A stretch of DNA of 64,000 bases from Ruegeria atlantica (GTDB taxonomy: Bacteria > Pseudomonadota > Alphaproteobacteria > Rhodobacterales > Rhodobacteraceae): NCBI RefSeq assembly GCF_013032455.1, contig NZ_WQCF01000002.1, positions 372,001-436,000 on the forward strand, read 5' to 3'. The position numbers were made by a program, and so were the translations under genes. Under the pieces are notes generated by a model. The model searched no databases, was not told the DNA's origin, and saw only the letters and a list, made by a program, of their open reading frames with translations. Positions 56,171-64,000 of this stretch are shown here, in pieces (position 1 is the stretch's first letter; the number at the start of each line of letters is the position of its first letter).

Positions 56171-56773
56171 ATGGCGCGGCTGCTTTTGCGCGGATTTGAT
56201 ATCAGGAAAGCATGGCTTGACGGGTCCGCGCAGGCGCAACTGATCGAGGAACTGCGCCCGATTCTGAGATCGGCCCCCCTGTTCCGACCAATGACGCCGT
56301 CAGGCAAGGAAATGTCAGTGCGTATGACTTCTGCCGGAAAGCTTGGTTGGGTCACCGATAAATCCGGGTACAGGTATCAGCCCCAACATCCCAAAGGAGC
56401 GGACTGGCCAGCAATTCCCGAACCAATCCTTAAAATCTGGCGCGAACTGGCCAGCGCTGATCGTGATCCCGATTGCTGCCTTATCAACTACTACGGGGAA
56501 AGTGCAAAAATGGGGTTGCATCAGGACAAGGACGAGGCCGATTTTTCGTGGCCGGTTTTGTCGATCTCATTGGGCGATGACGCCCTGTTCCGCATCGGCA
56601 ACCAGACCCGAGGCGGCAAGACCGAGTCGATTTGGTTGAGCTCTGGCGATGTGGTTATCATGGGCGGCCCGGCGCGACTGACCTATCACGGGATCGACCG
56701 CATCCGGTTCGGGTCCTCGAAACTGCTGCCCAGGGGTGGGCGGATCAACCTGACCCTGCGCGTGGCCAGTTAA
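56171..56773 (+). CDS. alkB: Alpha-ketoglutarate-dependent DNA dioxygenase AlkB
   Basis: Removes methyl groups from alkylated bases using Fe(II) and 2-oxoglutarate. The 200-residue protein has the HxD iron site in LHQDKDE, the second His in YHGIDRI and the co-substrate Arg pair near [24 protein letters not shown] is typical. ATG 56171 is favoured over 56147. It ends convergently with the permease gene, overlapping by 4 bases. Confidence 0.93.
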   Translation: MARLLLRGFDIRKAWLDGSAQAQLIEELRPILRSAPLFRPMTPSGKEMSVRMTSAGKLGWVTDKSGYRYQPQHPKGADWPAIPEPILKIWRELASADRDPDCCLINYYGESAKMGLHQDKDEADFSWPVLSISLGDDALFRIGNQTRGGKTESIWLSSGDVVIMGGPARLTYHGIDRIRFGSSKLLPRGGRINLTLRVAS

Positions 56774-57591
56774 CGACGGGCATTCCAGCTTTGAGACTCA
56801 TGCTGGCGCGAAAAGAATATCCCCAACAGCCCGATCATCAAAAGGGCCACCCCCACCCATAGTGCGTATTCCCAGCTGGTATTGCGGGGGTAGTAGTTTC
56901 GAAAAATAAAACCCCGGCACTGATCGATGATGTGAAACAATGGGTTCCACGCAAACAAGGCCAGTGTCGCGCCGCCCAGCGCGTTTGCCACGAACATTTT
57001 CCCTGAAAAGATCATGTTCAAACGCCTGTACACGCTGGTCAGGATTGTAACAGTGCCAGGAAACCACGGCTTTAACGCCATGAATACCACGCCAATTGCA
57101 CAACCTGTGAACCAGGCCAGCATGAGCATCGCAAATGCGCCGCCAGGGTCCTGTACCTCGATCGGAGAGACCGCAACAACATAGAGAAACAGGATTATGA
57201 TGATCGTCACCATCTGCGTGTAAAGCATGCCAAAAGCGGTCGCCAATAGCACCACCATCATGTTCATCGGTGAATGAAGCATCATCGGGTTATTGCCGGT
57301 ACCGACACCTGCAATCGCGCTGACGGACTTGATATGCGTGATGAACAAAAAAACGCCGGATAACAGGAAAAGTATGAACTCTCCTCGGATCTTAGCGACG
57401 CGCGGGCCCAGAAACGACATTATGGTGTAGAACACCGCGACCAAAGCCAGAATCTGGACGATATTAACAATGATCGCCAAGACTGCATTGTGATGTTGTG
57501 ATCGCACGCTGCGCACGACGGCGTGAAATATCAACTCGGCGGTCGTAAAAGCGCCGCCCAGCAATGTTCGATTTCGCTTGAAATAATACAC
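56770..57591 (-). CDS. ABC-2 type polysaccharide export permease
   Basis: A 273-residue inner-membrane protein with about six helices. It resembles KpsM/Wzm-type exporters of capsule or O-antigen: the N-terminal amphipathic segment (MYYFKRNRTLLGGAFTTAEL), helices, and ending with NPLFHIIDQCRGFIF, a motif of this family. No ATPase partner lies within the window on this strand. The neighbours to the right make KDO and other surface sugars, which fits. Confidence 0.8.
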   Translation of the reverse strand: MYYFKRNRTLLGGAFTTAELIFHAVVRSVRSQHHNAVLAIIVNIVQILALVAVFYTIMSFLGPRVAKIRGEFILFLLSGVFLFITHIKSVSAIAGVGTGNNPMMLHSPMNMMVVLLATAFGMLYTQMVTIIIILFLYVVAVSPIEVQDPGGAFAMLMLAWFTGCAIGVVFMALKPWFPGTVTILTSVYRRLNMIFSGKMFVANALGGATLALFAWNPLFHIIDQCRGFIFRNYYPRNTSWEYALWVGVALLMIGLLGIFFSRQHESQSWNARR

Positions 57592-57713
57592 CCGAAGCGT
57601 CTTTCCCGTTTTTTCGCCTGCAATCTGCCACGAATTTCTTGCCGTTCCGTAACCACCACATCATAAGACCGTCAGGACATTCGATCAACAAAGCACAGGA
57701 ACGGAGCATTTTT

Positions 57714-58511
57714 GTGACCTATGACGCCCTCATTCCCGTTATCCGACGTCTGGCCCTGGAAGCGGGCGACAAGATCATGGAAATCTACAATTCCGATGAT
57801 TTCGACGTAAAGGTCAAATCCGATTCCAGCCCCGTGACCGAAGCGGATGAAGCTGCCGATGCCCTGATCTCGGCTGGCCTGCGCGAAGCGTTTCCCGACA
57901 CCCTGCTGGTGACCGAAGAACAGGCGGCATCGCATTCTGAAAAAGGCGATACATTCCTGATCGTCGATCCGCTGGACGGCACCAAGGAATTCATCAACCG
58001 CCGCGGTGATTTCACGGTAAATATTGCACTGGTTGAAAATGGTGTTCCAACACGCGGCGTGGTTTATGCGCCGGCCAAGGGGCGGATGTTTTACACGCAG
58101 GCTGATGGTCAGTCAGTCGAAGAAACCGGTGCGTTGGACAAGGTGCAGGTTGGGGATGTTGGGTCGATTTCAGTCTCTAAACCTAACAATTCGGCACTTA
58201 TGATCGTCGCTTCTAAGTCGCACCGTGATCAGGCCACCGAGGATTACATCAACAAATATCAGGTGAAGGACAGCAAAAGCGCGGGCTCGTCGCTGAAATT
58301 CTGTCTGGTCGCCACCGGCGAGGCGGATCTTTACCCTCGCGTTGGCCGCACAATGGAGTGGGACACAGCTGCGGGCCATGCCGTATTGGCAGGTGCAGGT
58401 GGCAAAGTCGTGCGGTTTGATGACCATTCGCCACTGACCTACGGCAAGGACGGCTATGCAAACCCGTTCTTTATCGCCTACGCTCCGGGTGTTGACCTTA
58501 AGGAAGCCTGA
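57714..58511 (+). CDS. cysQ: 3'(2'),5'-bisphosphate nucleotidase CysQ
   Basis: Hydrolyses 3'-phosphoadenosine 5'-phosphate left by sulfate transfer. The 265-residue inositol-monophosphatase-fold enzyme has metal motif DPLDGTKEF and the C-terminal EWDTAAGHAVLAGAGG. GTG 57714 has GGAG 8 bases upstream; the frame open from 57639 would add a leader that overlaps the promoter. Its stop overlaps the kdsB start by one base (TGATG). Confidence 0.92.
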   Translation: MTYDALIPVIRRLALEAGDKIMEIYNSDDFDVKVKSDSSPVTEADEAADALISAGLREAFPDTLLVTEEQAASHSEKGDTFLIVDPLDGTKEFINRRGDFTVNIALVENGVPTRGVVYAPAKGRMFYTQADGQSVEETGALDKVQVGDVGSISVSKPNNSALMIVASKSHRDQATEDYINKYQVKDSKSAGSSLKFCLVATGEADLYPRVGRTMEWDTAAGHAVLAGAGGKVVRFDDHSPLTYGKDGYANPFFIAYAPGVDLKEA

Positions 58512-59311
58512 TGACTGTTTTGATCGCCATTCCCGCCCGCTATGCCTCGACCCGTTATCCGGGCAAACCCCTTGTTCCACTGACCGGAGCAAGTGGCAAA
58601 GCGATGACACTGATCGAGCGATCCTGGCGGGCCGCCTGTTCAGTATCCGGAGTGGACAAAGTGGTCGTCGCCACAGATGACGACCGCATCCGCGAGGCGG
58701 CCGAGGGGTTCGGAGCCGAAGTCGTAATGACATCGGAAAACTGCCAGAACGGTACCGAACGCTGCGCCGAAACCCATGCGAACCTGGGCGCTGACTACGA
58801 GATCGTGGTTAACCTGCAGGGTGACGCGCCACTAACACCGCATTGGTTTGTCGAAGATCTGATCGCAGGCCTGCGCGCCGCGCCCGAGGCCGGAGTCGCA
58901 ACGCCGGTGCTGCGCTGCGACGGGGACGCGCTGAACAGCCTGCTGAATGACCGCAAACATGGGCGCGTCGGCGGCACCACTGCCGTTTTTGCAGCCGACC
59001 ACAGTGCCATGTATTTCTCGAAAGAGGTCGTGCCCTTCACCGCGCAGACATATGCAAGTCAAGACGCGACCCCGGTTTTCCATCATGTCGGCGTCTACGC
59101 CTATCGCCCCGATGCCCTGGCCGCCTATCCCACTTGGCCCACTGGTCCGCTGGAACAACTGGAGGGGCTGGAACAGCTGCGATTTATGGAGAATGGCCGC
59201 AAGGTGTTGTGCGTCGAGGTCGAGGCCAAAGGTCGCCAGTTCTGGGAGCTGAACAATCCACAGGATGTACCCAAACTGGAAGAAATGATGGCGGCGATGG
59301 GGTTAGATTGA
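58511..59311 (+). CDS. kdsB: CMP-KDO synthetase (3-deoxy-manno-octulosonate cytidylyltransferase)
   Basis: Activates KDO with CTP for LPS or capsule synthesis. The 266-residue enzyme begins with the nucleotide loop AIPARYASTRYPGKPLV and has NLQGDAPLTPH and HVGVYAYRPDAL, matching the family. Coupled to cysQ by a one-base overlap. Confidence 0.92.
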   Translation: MTVLIAIPARYASTRYPGKPLVPLTGASGKAMTLIERSWRAACSVSGVDKVVVATDDDRIREAAEGFGAEVVMTSENCQNGTERCAETHANLGADYEIVVNLQGDAPLTPHWFVEDLIAGLRAAPEAGVATPVLRCDGDALNSLLNDRKHGRVGGTTAVFAADHSAMYFSKEVVPFTAQTYASQDATPVFHHVGVYAYRPDALAAYPTWPTGPLEQLEGLEQLRFMENGRKVLCVEVEAKGRQFWELNNPQDVPKLEEMMAAMGLD

Positions 59312-59377
59312 TCTCTATCCCTTAAGATGGATAGCTTGTTCAGATAGTGTGCTTGGTCTTTGAATTCGGGAGAACAA

Positions 59378-60361
59378 ATGACCAATATTCTTGTAACCGG
59401 CGGGGCCGGATATATCGGCTCTCACGCTTGCAAAGCGCTGGCGCGAGCGGGCTATACGCCGGTTACGTATGACAACCTGATAACCGGTTGGCAGGACGCG
59501 GTGAAATTCGGCCCTTTTGAACAGGGTGATCTTCTTGACCAAGTCCGGCTGAAAGAGGTTTTTGCCAAGTACCAGCCCGCCGCCGTGATGCATTTCGCCG
59601 CGCTCAGCCAAGTTGGCGAGGCGATGTCCCAGCCCGGCAGGTATTGGAGAAACAATGTCACGGGTTCTCTGAACCTGATTGAGGCCGCCGTTGACGCGGG
59701 GTGCCTGAATTTTGTGTTCTCGTCGACCTGCGCCACCTACGGCGATCACGACAATGTGGTACTGGACGAAAACACACCGCAGGAACCACTGAACGCCTAT
59801 GGTGCCTCAAAACGCGCCATCGAAGAGATTCTGCGTGATTTCGAGGCCGCACATGAGCTGAACCATGTGATCTTTCGCTATTTCAACGTGGCCGGTGCAG
59901 ATCCGGATGGCGAAGTGGGCGAATTCCACCGTCCCGAAACCCATCTGGTGCCGCTGATGCTGGACGCTATCGACGGCAAGCGTGATGGGCTGACCGTCTT
60001 TGGAACCGATTACGACACGCCGGACGGCACCTGCATCCGCGATTATGTACATGTCTGCGATCTGGTTGACGCGCATGTATTGGGGCTGAACTGGTTGGAG
60101 CAGGGCAAAGGCAGCCGGGTGTTCAACCTGGGCACCGGTTCGGGCTTTTCGGTGATGGAGGTGATCGACCATTCCAAAGCCGTTACCAATCGCGAAGTTC
60201 CATACTCCATCGGACCGCGCCGCGCCGGGGATTGCACCAAACTGGTTTCGGGCTCGGTCCGCGCGAACAAAGAGTTGGGCTGGACTCCAAAAAGGTCAAC
60301 GTTAGAGACAATGATAAGCGACGCGTGGCGCTGGCACCAGAACGGCCACTACGAGAAGTGA
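59378..60361 (+). CDS. galE: UDP-glucose 4-epimerase
   Basis: Interconverts UDP-glucose and UDP-galactose. The 327-residue short-chain dehydrogenase-type enzyme has the NAD loop GGAGYIGSH, FSSTCATYG and the catalytic YGASK. GGGAG precedes ATG 59378; the frame open from 59360 is only 6 residues longer. It supplies a sugar donor to the glycosyltransferases that follow. Confidence 0.93.
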   Translation: MTNILVTGGAGYIGSHACKALARAGYTPVTYDNLITGWQDAVKFGPFEQGDLLDQVRLKEVFAKYQPAAVMHFAALSQVGEAMSQPGRYWRNNVTGSLNLIEAAVDAGCLNFVFSSTCATYGDHDNVVLDENTPQEPLNAYGASKRAIEEILRDFEAAHELNHVIFRYFNVAGADPDGEVGEFHRPETHLVPLMLDAIDGKRDGLTVFGTDYDTPDGTCIRDYVHVCDLVDAHVLGLNWLEQGKGSRVFNLGTGSGFSVMEVIDHSKAVTNREVPYSIGPRRAGDCTKLVSGSVRANKELGWTPKRSTLETMISDAWRWHQNGHYEK

Positions 60362-60367
60362 GCTATA

Positions 60368-61405
60368 GTGACAGGTACAGCGACCGACATTCTTCCACCC
60401 ATCGGATGGGTTCAGAAATACCGGTTGCGGCTTAAACGGCGCCGATTGCTGTGGCGGTCCTTTCGCAGCCGCCATCAACTTTCCTGCCTCAACGATCAAA
60501 CCAAACAGATCAAACCGGGAGGTATTCTGGCCTTCACCACCGTTCGCAATGAAATCACTCGGCTGCCGTGGTTCTTCCACCACTACCGCGCGTTGGGGGT
60601 GGATCACTTTCTGATCGTCGATAACGGCAGCGATGACGGATCGGTCGAATTTCTGCGCACGCAGTCTGACGTGTCATTGTGGCAGACCGATGCCAGCTAT
60701 CGCGCGTCACGTTACGGGCTGGATTGGCTGACATGGCTGCAAATGCGTTATGGGCACGGGCATTGGACCCTAATGGTCGATGCGGACGAGTTGTTGATCT
60801 ACCCCGAGCACAACAGCAAATCGCTGCACGAGCTGACCACAACACTCGACCAACAAGGTCGCGGTGCTTTTGGCGCCTTGATGTTGGACCTTTATCCCAA
60901 GGGGCCGCTGGGCGATCAGACCTATGAGCCGCGATCGGACCCAACCGGAACCTTATGCTGGTTCGATTCTGGCCCTTACCGGGCACAGCGGCAAGTTCCG
61001 ATGGGTAATCTATGGGTGCAGGGCGGTGCGCGGGAACGCGTGTTCTTTGCCGATCGACCCCGTCATTCACCGACGCTGAACAAAATCCCTCTGGTCCGAT
61101 GGTCGCGGCGATATGCCTATGTGAATTCGTGCCATTCGGCTCTGCCACGGCACCTGAACGCCGCGTATCGAGGGCCGAGCGACGAAACTCCTTCGGGCAT
61201 TTTGCTGCACACCAAATTCCTGCCCGAAGTGGTGGACAAGTCTAAAATCGAAAAGACCCGGCGCCAGCATTTCCACGATCCCGACCTCTTAGGGACCTAC
61301 TATGATGCAATCGGCGACAGCCCCGATATGTGGACGCCCGACTCGGTTCGGTATGATGGTTGGGCCCAACTGCAGCAATTGGGATTGATGGGGAAAGTTT
61401 TCTAA
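60368..61405 (+). CDS. Glycosyltransferase family 2-type protein (first of two paralogs)
   Basis: A 345-residue cytosolic enzyme of the Glyco_tranf_2_4 group. The donor-binding start TTVRNEITRLPWFFHHYRAL and FLIVDNGSDDGS are present, and the metal motif is DADE in LMVDADELLIYP. GTG 60368 follows the galE stop by 6 bases. It is clearly paralogous to the gene at 61547. Acceptor unknown, probably a surface glycan. Confidence 0.82.
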   Translation: MTGTATDILPPIGWVQKYRLRLKRRRLLWRSFRSRHQLSCLNDQTKQIKPGGILAFTTVRNEITRLPWFFHHYRALGVDHFLIVDNGSDDGSVEFLRTQSDVSLWQTDASYRASRYGLDWLTWLQMRYGHGHWTLMVDADELLIYPEHNSKSLHELTTTLDQQGRGAFGALMLDLYPKGPLGDQTYEPRSDPTGTLCWFDSGPYRAQRQVPMGNLWVQGGARERVFFADRPRHSPTLNKIPLVRWSRRYAYVNSCHSALPRHLNAAYRGPSDETPSGILLHTKFLPEVVDKSKIEKTRRQHFHDPDLLGTYYDAIGDSPDMWTPDSVRYDGWAQLQQLGLMGKVF

Positions 61406-61546
61406 GCCAAGGCATATCTGACTAACGGTTTTTAAAGTCGTTGCCTTGAAAGATGCAAAGATGGCATAACACGGCAATTGCCCGGCACCACTCTGGCTTA
61501 CCAGCCCCCGGGCATGCTCGCGTAACAAAAAGGGCAGTGCAAACGC

Positions 61547-62557
61547 GTGAGCCTGTTGGATTCATACCGGATGAGATTGCGGCGCAAGCGTCGTCTAGCG
61601 CGCTGCCTGCGTAAGCGGCGGGAATTAAAGCCAGTTTCTGACAATACTGCCCAAATCCAGCACGACGATATCCTGTTGATGAGCGTTCTTCGGAACGAAA
61701 AGATCCGCATGCCCTATTTTCTGGATTATTACCGGAAGCTGGGCGTCGACCATTTTCTGTTTATCGACAATGACAGCGATGACGGCACGCGCGAATACCT
61801 AGCCAGCCAACCCGACGCCTCGGTCTGGCATGCGCAGGCCAGTTACAAACGTGCCACTTTCGGTCTGGATTGGTCGAATTACCTGCTGCGCAAATTTGCG
61901 CATGGTCACTGGGTTCTGACCGTCGATCCAGATGAGTTCTTTATCTATCCGTTCTGTGACACCCGTCCAGTCCGCGCGCTGACGGATTGGCTGGATGGCT
62001 GCGCTGTGCGTAGCTTTGGCACAATGTTGATTGATATGTATCCGCAAGGCCCCGTGGACGCGGAACCCTATAGCGAAGGACAGGACCCGTTTGAAATCGC
62101 GCGCTGGTTCGATGCCGGCAACTACATGATCACCCAAAACCCAGCCTATAAGAACCTTTGGATTCAAGGTGGCCCACGCGCCCGTGTTTTCTTTCGTGAT
62201 AACCCTTCGAAAGCGCCTGCGCTGAACAAGATTCCTCTGGTGAAGTGGGACAAGCGGTATGTCTATGTCAGCTCGACGCATTCACTGCTGCCGCGCGGAT
62301 TGAACCAAGTGTATGATGAATGGGGTGGTGAAAAGGCTAGTGGTGCGCTGCTGCATGCCAAGCTGATCAGCACACTAGGCGAAAAAGCCTCGGAAGAGAT
62401 GCACCGCCGCCAGCATTACCGCCGCTCGGGCGAATACCGTGCCTATTCCGAAGGGCTGGGAGACAAACCCGTGTTCTGGTGTGAGCAGTCCGAAAAATAC
62501 ATCAATTGGCGACAGCTTGAAATCTTGGGCCTCATGTCGAAGGGAAACTGGGCATGA
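61547..62557 (+). CDS. Glycosyltransferase family 2-type protein (second of two paralogs)
   Basis: A 336-residue enzyme like its neighbour: SVLRNEKIRMPYFLDYYRKL, FLFIDNDSDDGT and LTVDPDEFFIYP. Here the metal motif reads DPDE where the paralog has DADE. Basic N-terminus (RMRLRRKRRLARCLRKRR). GTG 61547 has AGGG about 11 bases upstream. Its stop overlaps the next start in ATGA. Confidence 0.82.
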   Translation: MSLLDSYRMRLRRKRRLARCLRKRRELKPVSDNTAQIQHDDILLMSVLRNEKIRMPYFLDYYRKLGVDHFLFIDNDSDDGTREYLASQPDASVWHAQASYKRATFGLDWSNYLLRKFAHGHWVLTVDPDEFFIYPFCDTRPVRALTDWLDGCAVRSFGTMLIDMYPQGPVDAEPYSEGQDPFEIARWFDAGNYMITQNPAYKNLWIQGGPRARVFFRDNPSKAPALNKIPLVKWDKRYVYVSSTHSLLPRGLNQVYDEWGGEKASGALLHAKLISTLGEKASEEMHRRQHYRRSGEYRAYSEGLGDKPVFWCEQSEKYINWRQLEILGLMSKGNWA

Positions 62558-64000
62558 ATCGTCTGGGCATCGTCATGCTGGCCCATACGGCCTTGCACCG
62601 GGCCGCCCAGGTTGCGCGGCACTGGACAGCATCCGGTTGCCCGGTTGTGATCCATGTGGACCGCAAGGTGCCTGCGCAGGACTATTCCGACTTCGTGGCC
62701 GCCTGCACAGATGATCCGCTGATCCGTTTCTCAGAGCGTCATATTTGCGAATGGGGAGGCTGGGGCATCGTCGCGGCTTCTCAATCCGCAGCCGAACTTA
62801 TGCTCGAGGCGTTTCCGGATGTGCACCATGTTTTTCTGTCTTCGGGTGCTTGCCTGCCATTGCGGCCAATAGACGAGCTGATCGCCTATATTGCTGACCG
62901 GCCCCGTGTGGATTTCATTGAAAGTGCAACCACGGCCGATGTCGGCTGGACGATCGGCGGGTTGGACCAAGAGCGATTTACGCTGCGATTTCCATTTTCC
63001 TGGCGCAGAAACCGCACGCTGTTTGATGCCTACGTGAAATTCCAGCGAACCGTCGGCATGCGTCGCAAAATCCCTGATGGGTTGATGCCGCATATGGGCA
63101 GCCAGTGGTGGTGCCTGACACGACAGACCTTGTCGGCTATACTTCAGGATCCAAAGCGCCAGATTTATGATCGCTATTTCCGCCAGGTCTGGATTCCGGA
63201 TGAAAGTTATTTCCAAACGCTAACCAGACTCTATTCCACCCATATCGAAAGCCGGTCTTTGACTCTGTCCAAATTCGATTACCAGGGGCGGCCCCACATC
63301 TTTTATGATGACCATTTACAGTTGCTACGCCGGTCGGATTGTTTTGTGGCTCGCAAAATCTGGCCGCGTGCAGACCGGCTTTACCAGGCCTTTCTGACCG
63401 ATCAGAACAGCGCAATGCGACCGACCGAGCCCAACCCGGGCAAGATCGACCGAGTGTTCTCCAAAGCGGTTGAGCGCCGGACGCGTGGGCGTGACGGGCT
63501 GTATATGCAAAGCCGTTTTCCGCGCCACGGTAGTGAAAACGGGCTGACCTCTTTCCCTTATTCAGTATTTCAAGGCTTTGCCGAACTATTCGATGATTTC
63601 GTGCCCTGGCTGAGCGAAGCCACAGGGACCCGCGTCCACGGACATCTATTTGCACCTGAGCGGGCCCAGTTTGCGGACGAGGACACCATTACCAACGGTG
63701 CGCTCAGTGATTGCCCCGTATTGCGAGACTATAATCCGACGGCCTTTGTCTCGAACCTGATCTGGAACACACGCGGCGAGAGGCAGTGCTTTCAGTTCGG
63801 CCCTGCAGACACCCAGAAAATCAACTGGTTTCTGGCACGCGACAAGAATGCGCAGATCTCGGTCATTACCGGAGCCTGGGCGATTCCACTGTTCCTGTCG
63901 AACATGAATTTCGCCGATATCCGTTGTGAGGCCGCACGTCTGCAGCAAATCGAGACCAAACAGCTTGAAGTTCTGAACTCGGTCTGGACCAAGGCACGTG
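62554..64000 (+). CDS. GT14-like (core-2/I-branching type) glycosyltransferase, cut by the window edge
   Basis: Open from ATG 62554 to the end of the window without a stop (482 codons visible). The first 270 residues match the beta-1,6-N-acetylglucosaminyltransferase family: LGIVMLAHTALHRAAQV, HVDRKV, FLSSGACLPLRPIDELIAYI and MGSQWWCLTRQTL. The further part is a bacterial C-terminal extension seen in roseobacters (DUF5928-like) that begins around PNPGKIDRVFSKAV. It is coupled to the upstream gene by a 4-base overlap. Confidence 0.82.
   Translation, partial: MNRLGIVMLAHTALHRAAQVARHWTASGCPVVIHVDRKVPAQDYSDFVAACTDDPLIRFSERHICEWGGWGIVAASQSAAELMLEAFPDVHHVFLSSGACLPLRPIDELIAYIADRPRVDFIESATTADVGWTIGGLDQERFTLRFPFSWRRNRTLFDAYVKFQRTVGMRRKIPDGLMPHMGSQWWCLTRQTLSAILQDPKRQIYDRYFRQVWIPDESYFQTLTRLYSTHIESRSLTLSKFDYQGRPHIFYDDHLQLLRRSDCFVARKIWPRADRLYQAFLTDQNSAMRPTEPNPGKIDRVFSKAVERRTRGRDGLYMQSRFPRHGSENGLTSFPYSVFQGFAELFDDFVPWLSEATGTRVHGHLFAPERAQFADEDTITNGALSDCPVLRDYNPTAFVSNLIWNTRGERQCFQFGPADTQKINWFLARDKNAQISVITGAWAIPLFLSNMNFADIRCEAARLQQIETKQLEVLNSVWTKAR

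Noticed and set aside
1-64000. CRISPR arrays, rRNA genes, insertion sequences with transposase
   Set aside because: No regular spaced repeats, no rRNA-like blocks and no transposase motifs were seen by eye.

Overview
This window looks like a chromosomal segment of an alphaproteobacterium of the Roseobacter group (Rhodobacteraceae). The clues are GC-rich coding sequence, a dnaK/dnaJ pair with a promoter of the alphaproteobacterial sigma-32 type, a DUF2794 gene, a secA gene divergent from a PPIase-argJ-mutT operon, and a thiamine operon led by a TPP riboswitch. The assignment rests on gene content and style only.

Layout. (1) 1-8442 is an accessory stretch on the 3' side of a tRNA-Arg(CCT) gene. 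It holds a multidomain adenylate cyclase, a small lipoprotein, an unknown gene, a three-gene Type II restriction-modification operon (RHH protein, N6-adenine methyltransferase, XamI-like endonuclease), and a 1.58-kb element with 87-bp terminal inverted repeats whose only gene is a frameshifted DUF3987/YfjI-like ATPase. (2) 8443-20670 holds a LacI regulator, a YcaQ-like glycosylase, a fumarylacetoacetate-hydrolase gene broken by one stop codon, hpaR, an aromatic amino acid decarboxylase, a DUF3095 protein, an MFS transporter, a glycosyltransferase, asd and a DUF4139 protein. (3) 20671-26324 holds small conserved genes, an M17 aminopeptidase with an NlpC/P60 hydrolase, DUF2794, and an orphan iron-type permease. 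(4) 26429-35346 is one minus-strand operon: acyl-CoA ligase, livG, livH, two tiny membrane proteins, livM, periplasmic binding protein, livF and a PaaK-like ligase. (5) 35728-44395 holds a GNAT acetyltransferase, mutT, argJ, a PPIase, divergent secA, and a pair of exported proteins. (6) 44400-52692 holds radC and a ten-gene thiamine operon: thiD, thiO, thiS, thiG, thiE, thiF, then thiY, tenA, thiZ and thiX for pyrimidine salvage, all behind a TPP riboswitch. (7) 52773-56097 is dnaK-dnaJ. (8) 56171-64000 holds alkB and a surface-polysaccharide region: ABC-2 permease, cysQ, kdsB, galE, two paralogous glycosyltransferases and a GT14-like enzyme cut by the window edge.

The best candidates for something not yet described are the inverted-repeat element with a DUF3987 gene and no visible transposase, and the R-M operon. 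The R-M promoter appears to be leaderless and carries a perfect palindrome built from two GTCGAC sites, which is the sequence recognised by XamI. This suggests control by the RHH protein, by methylation, or by both.
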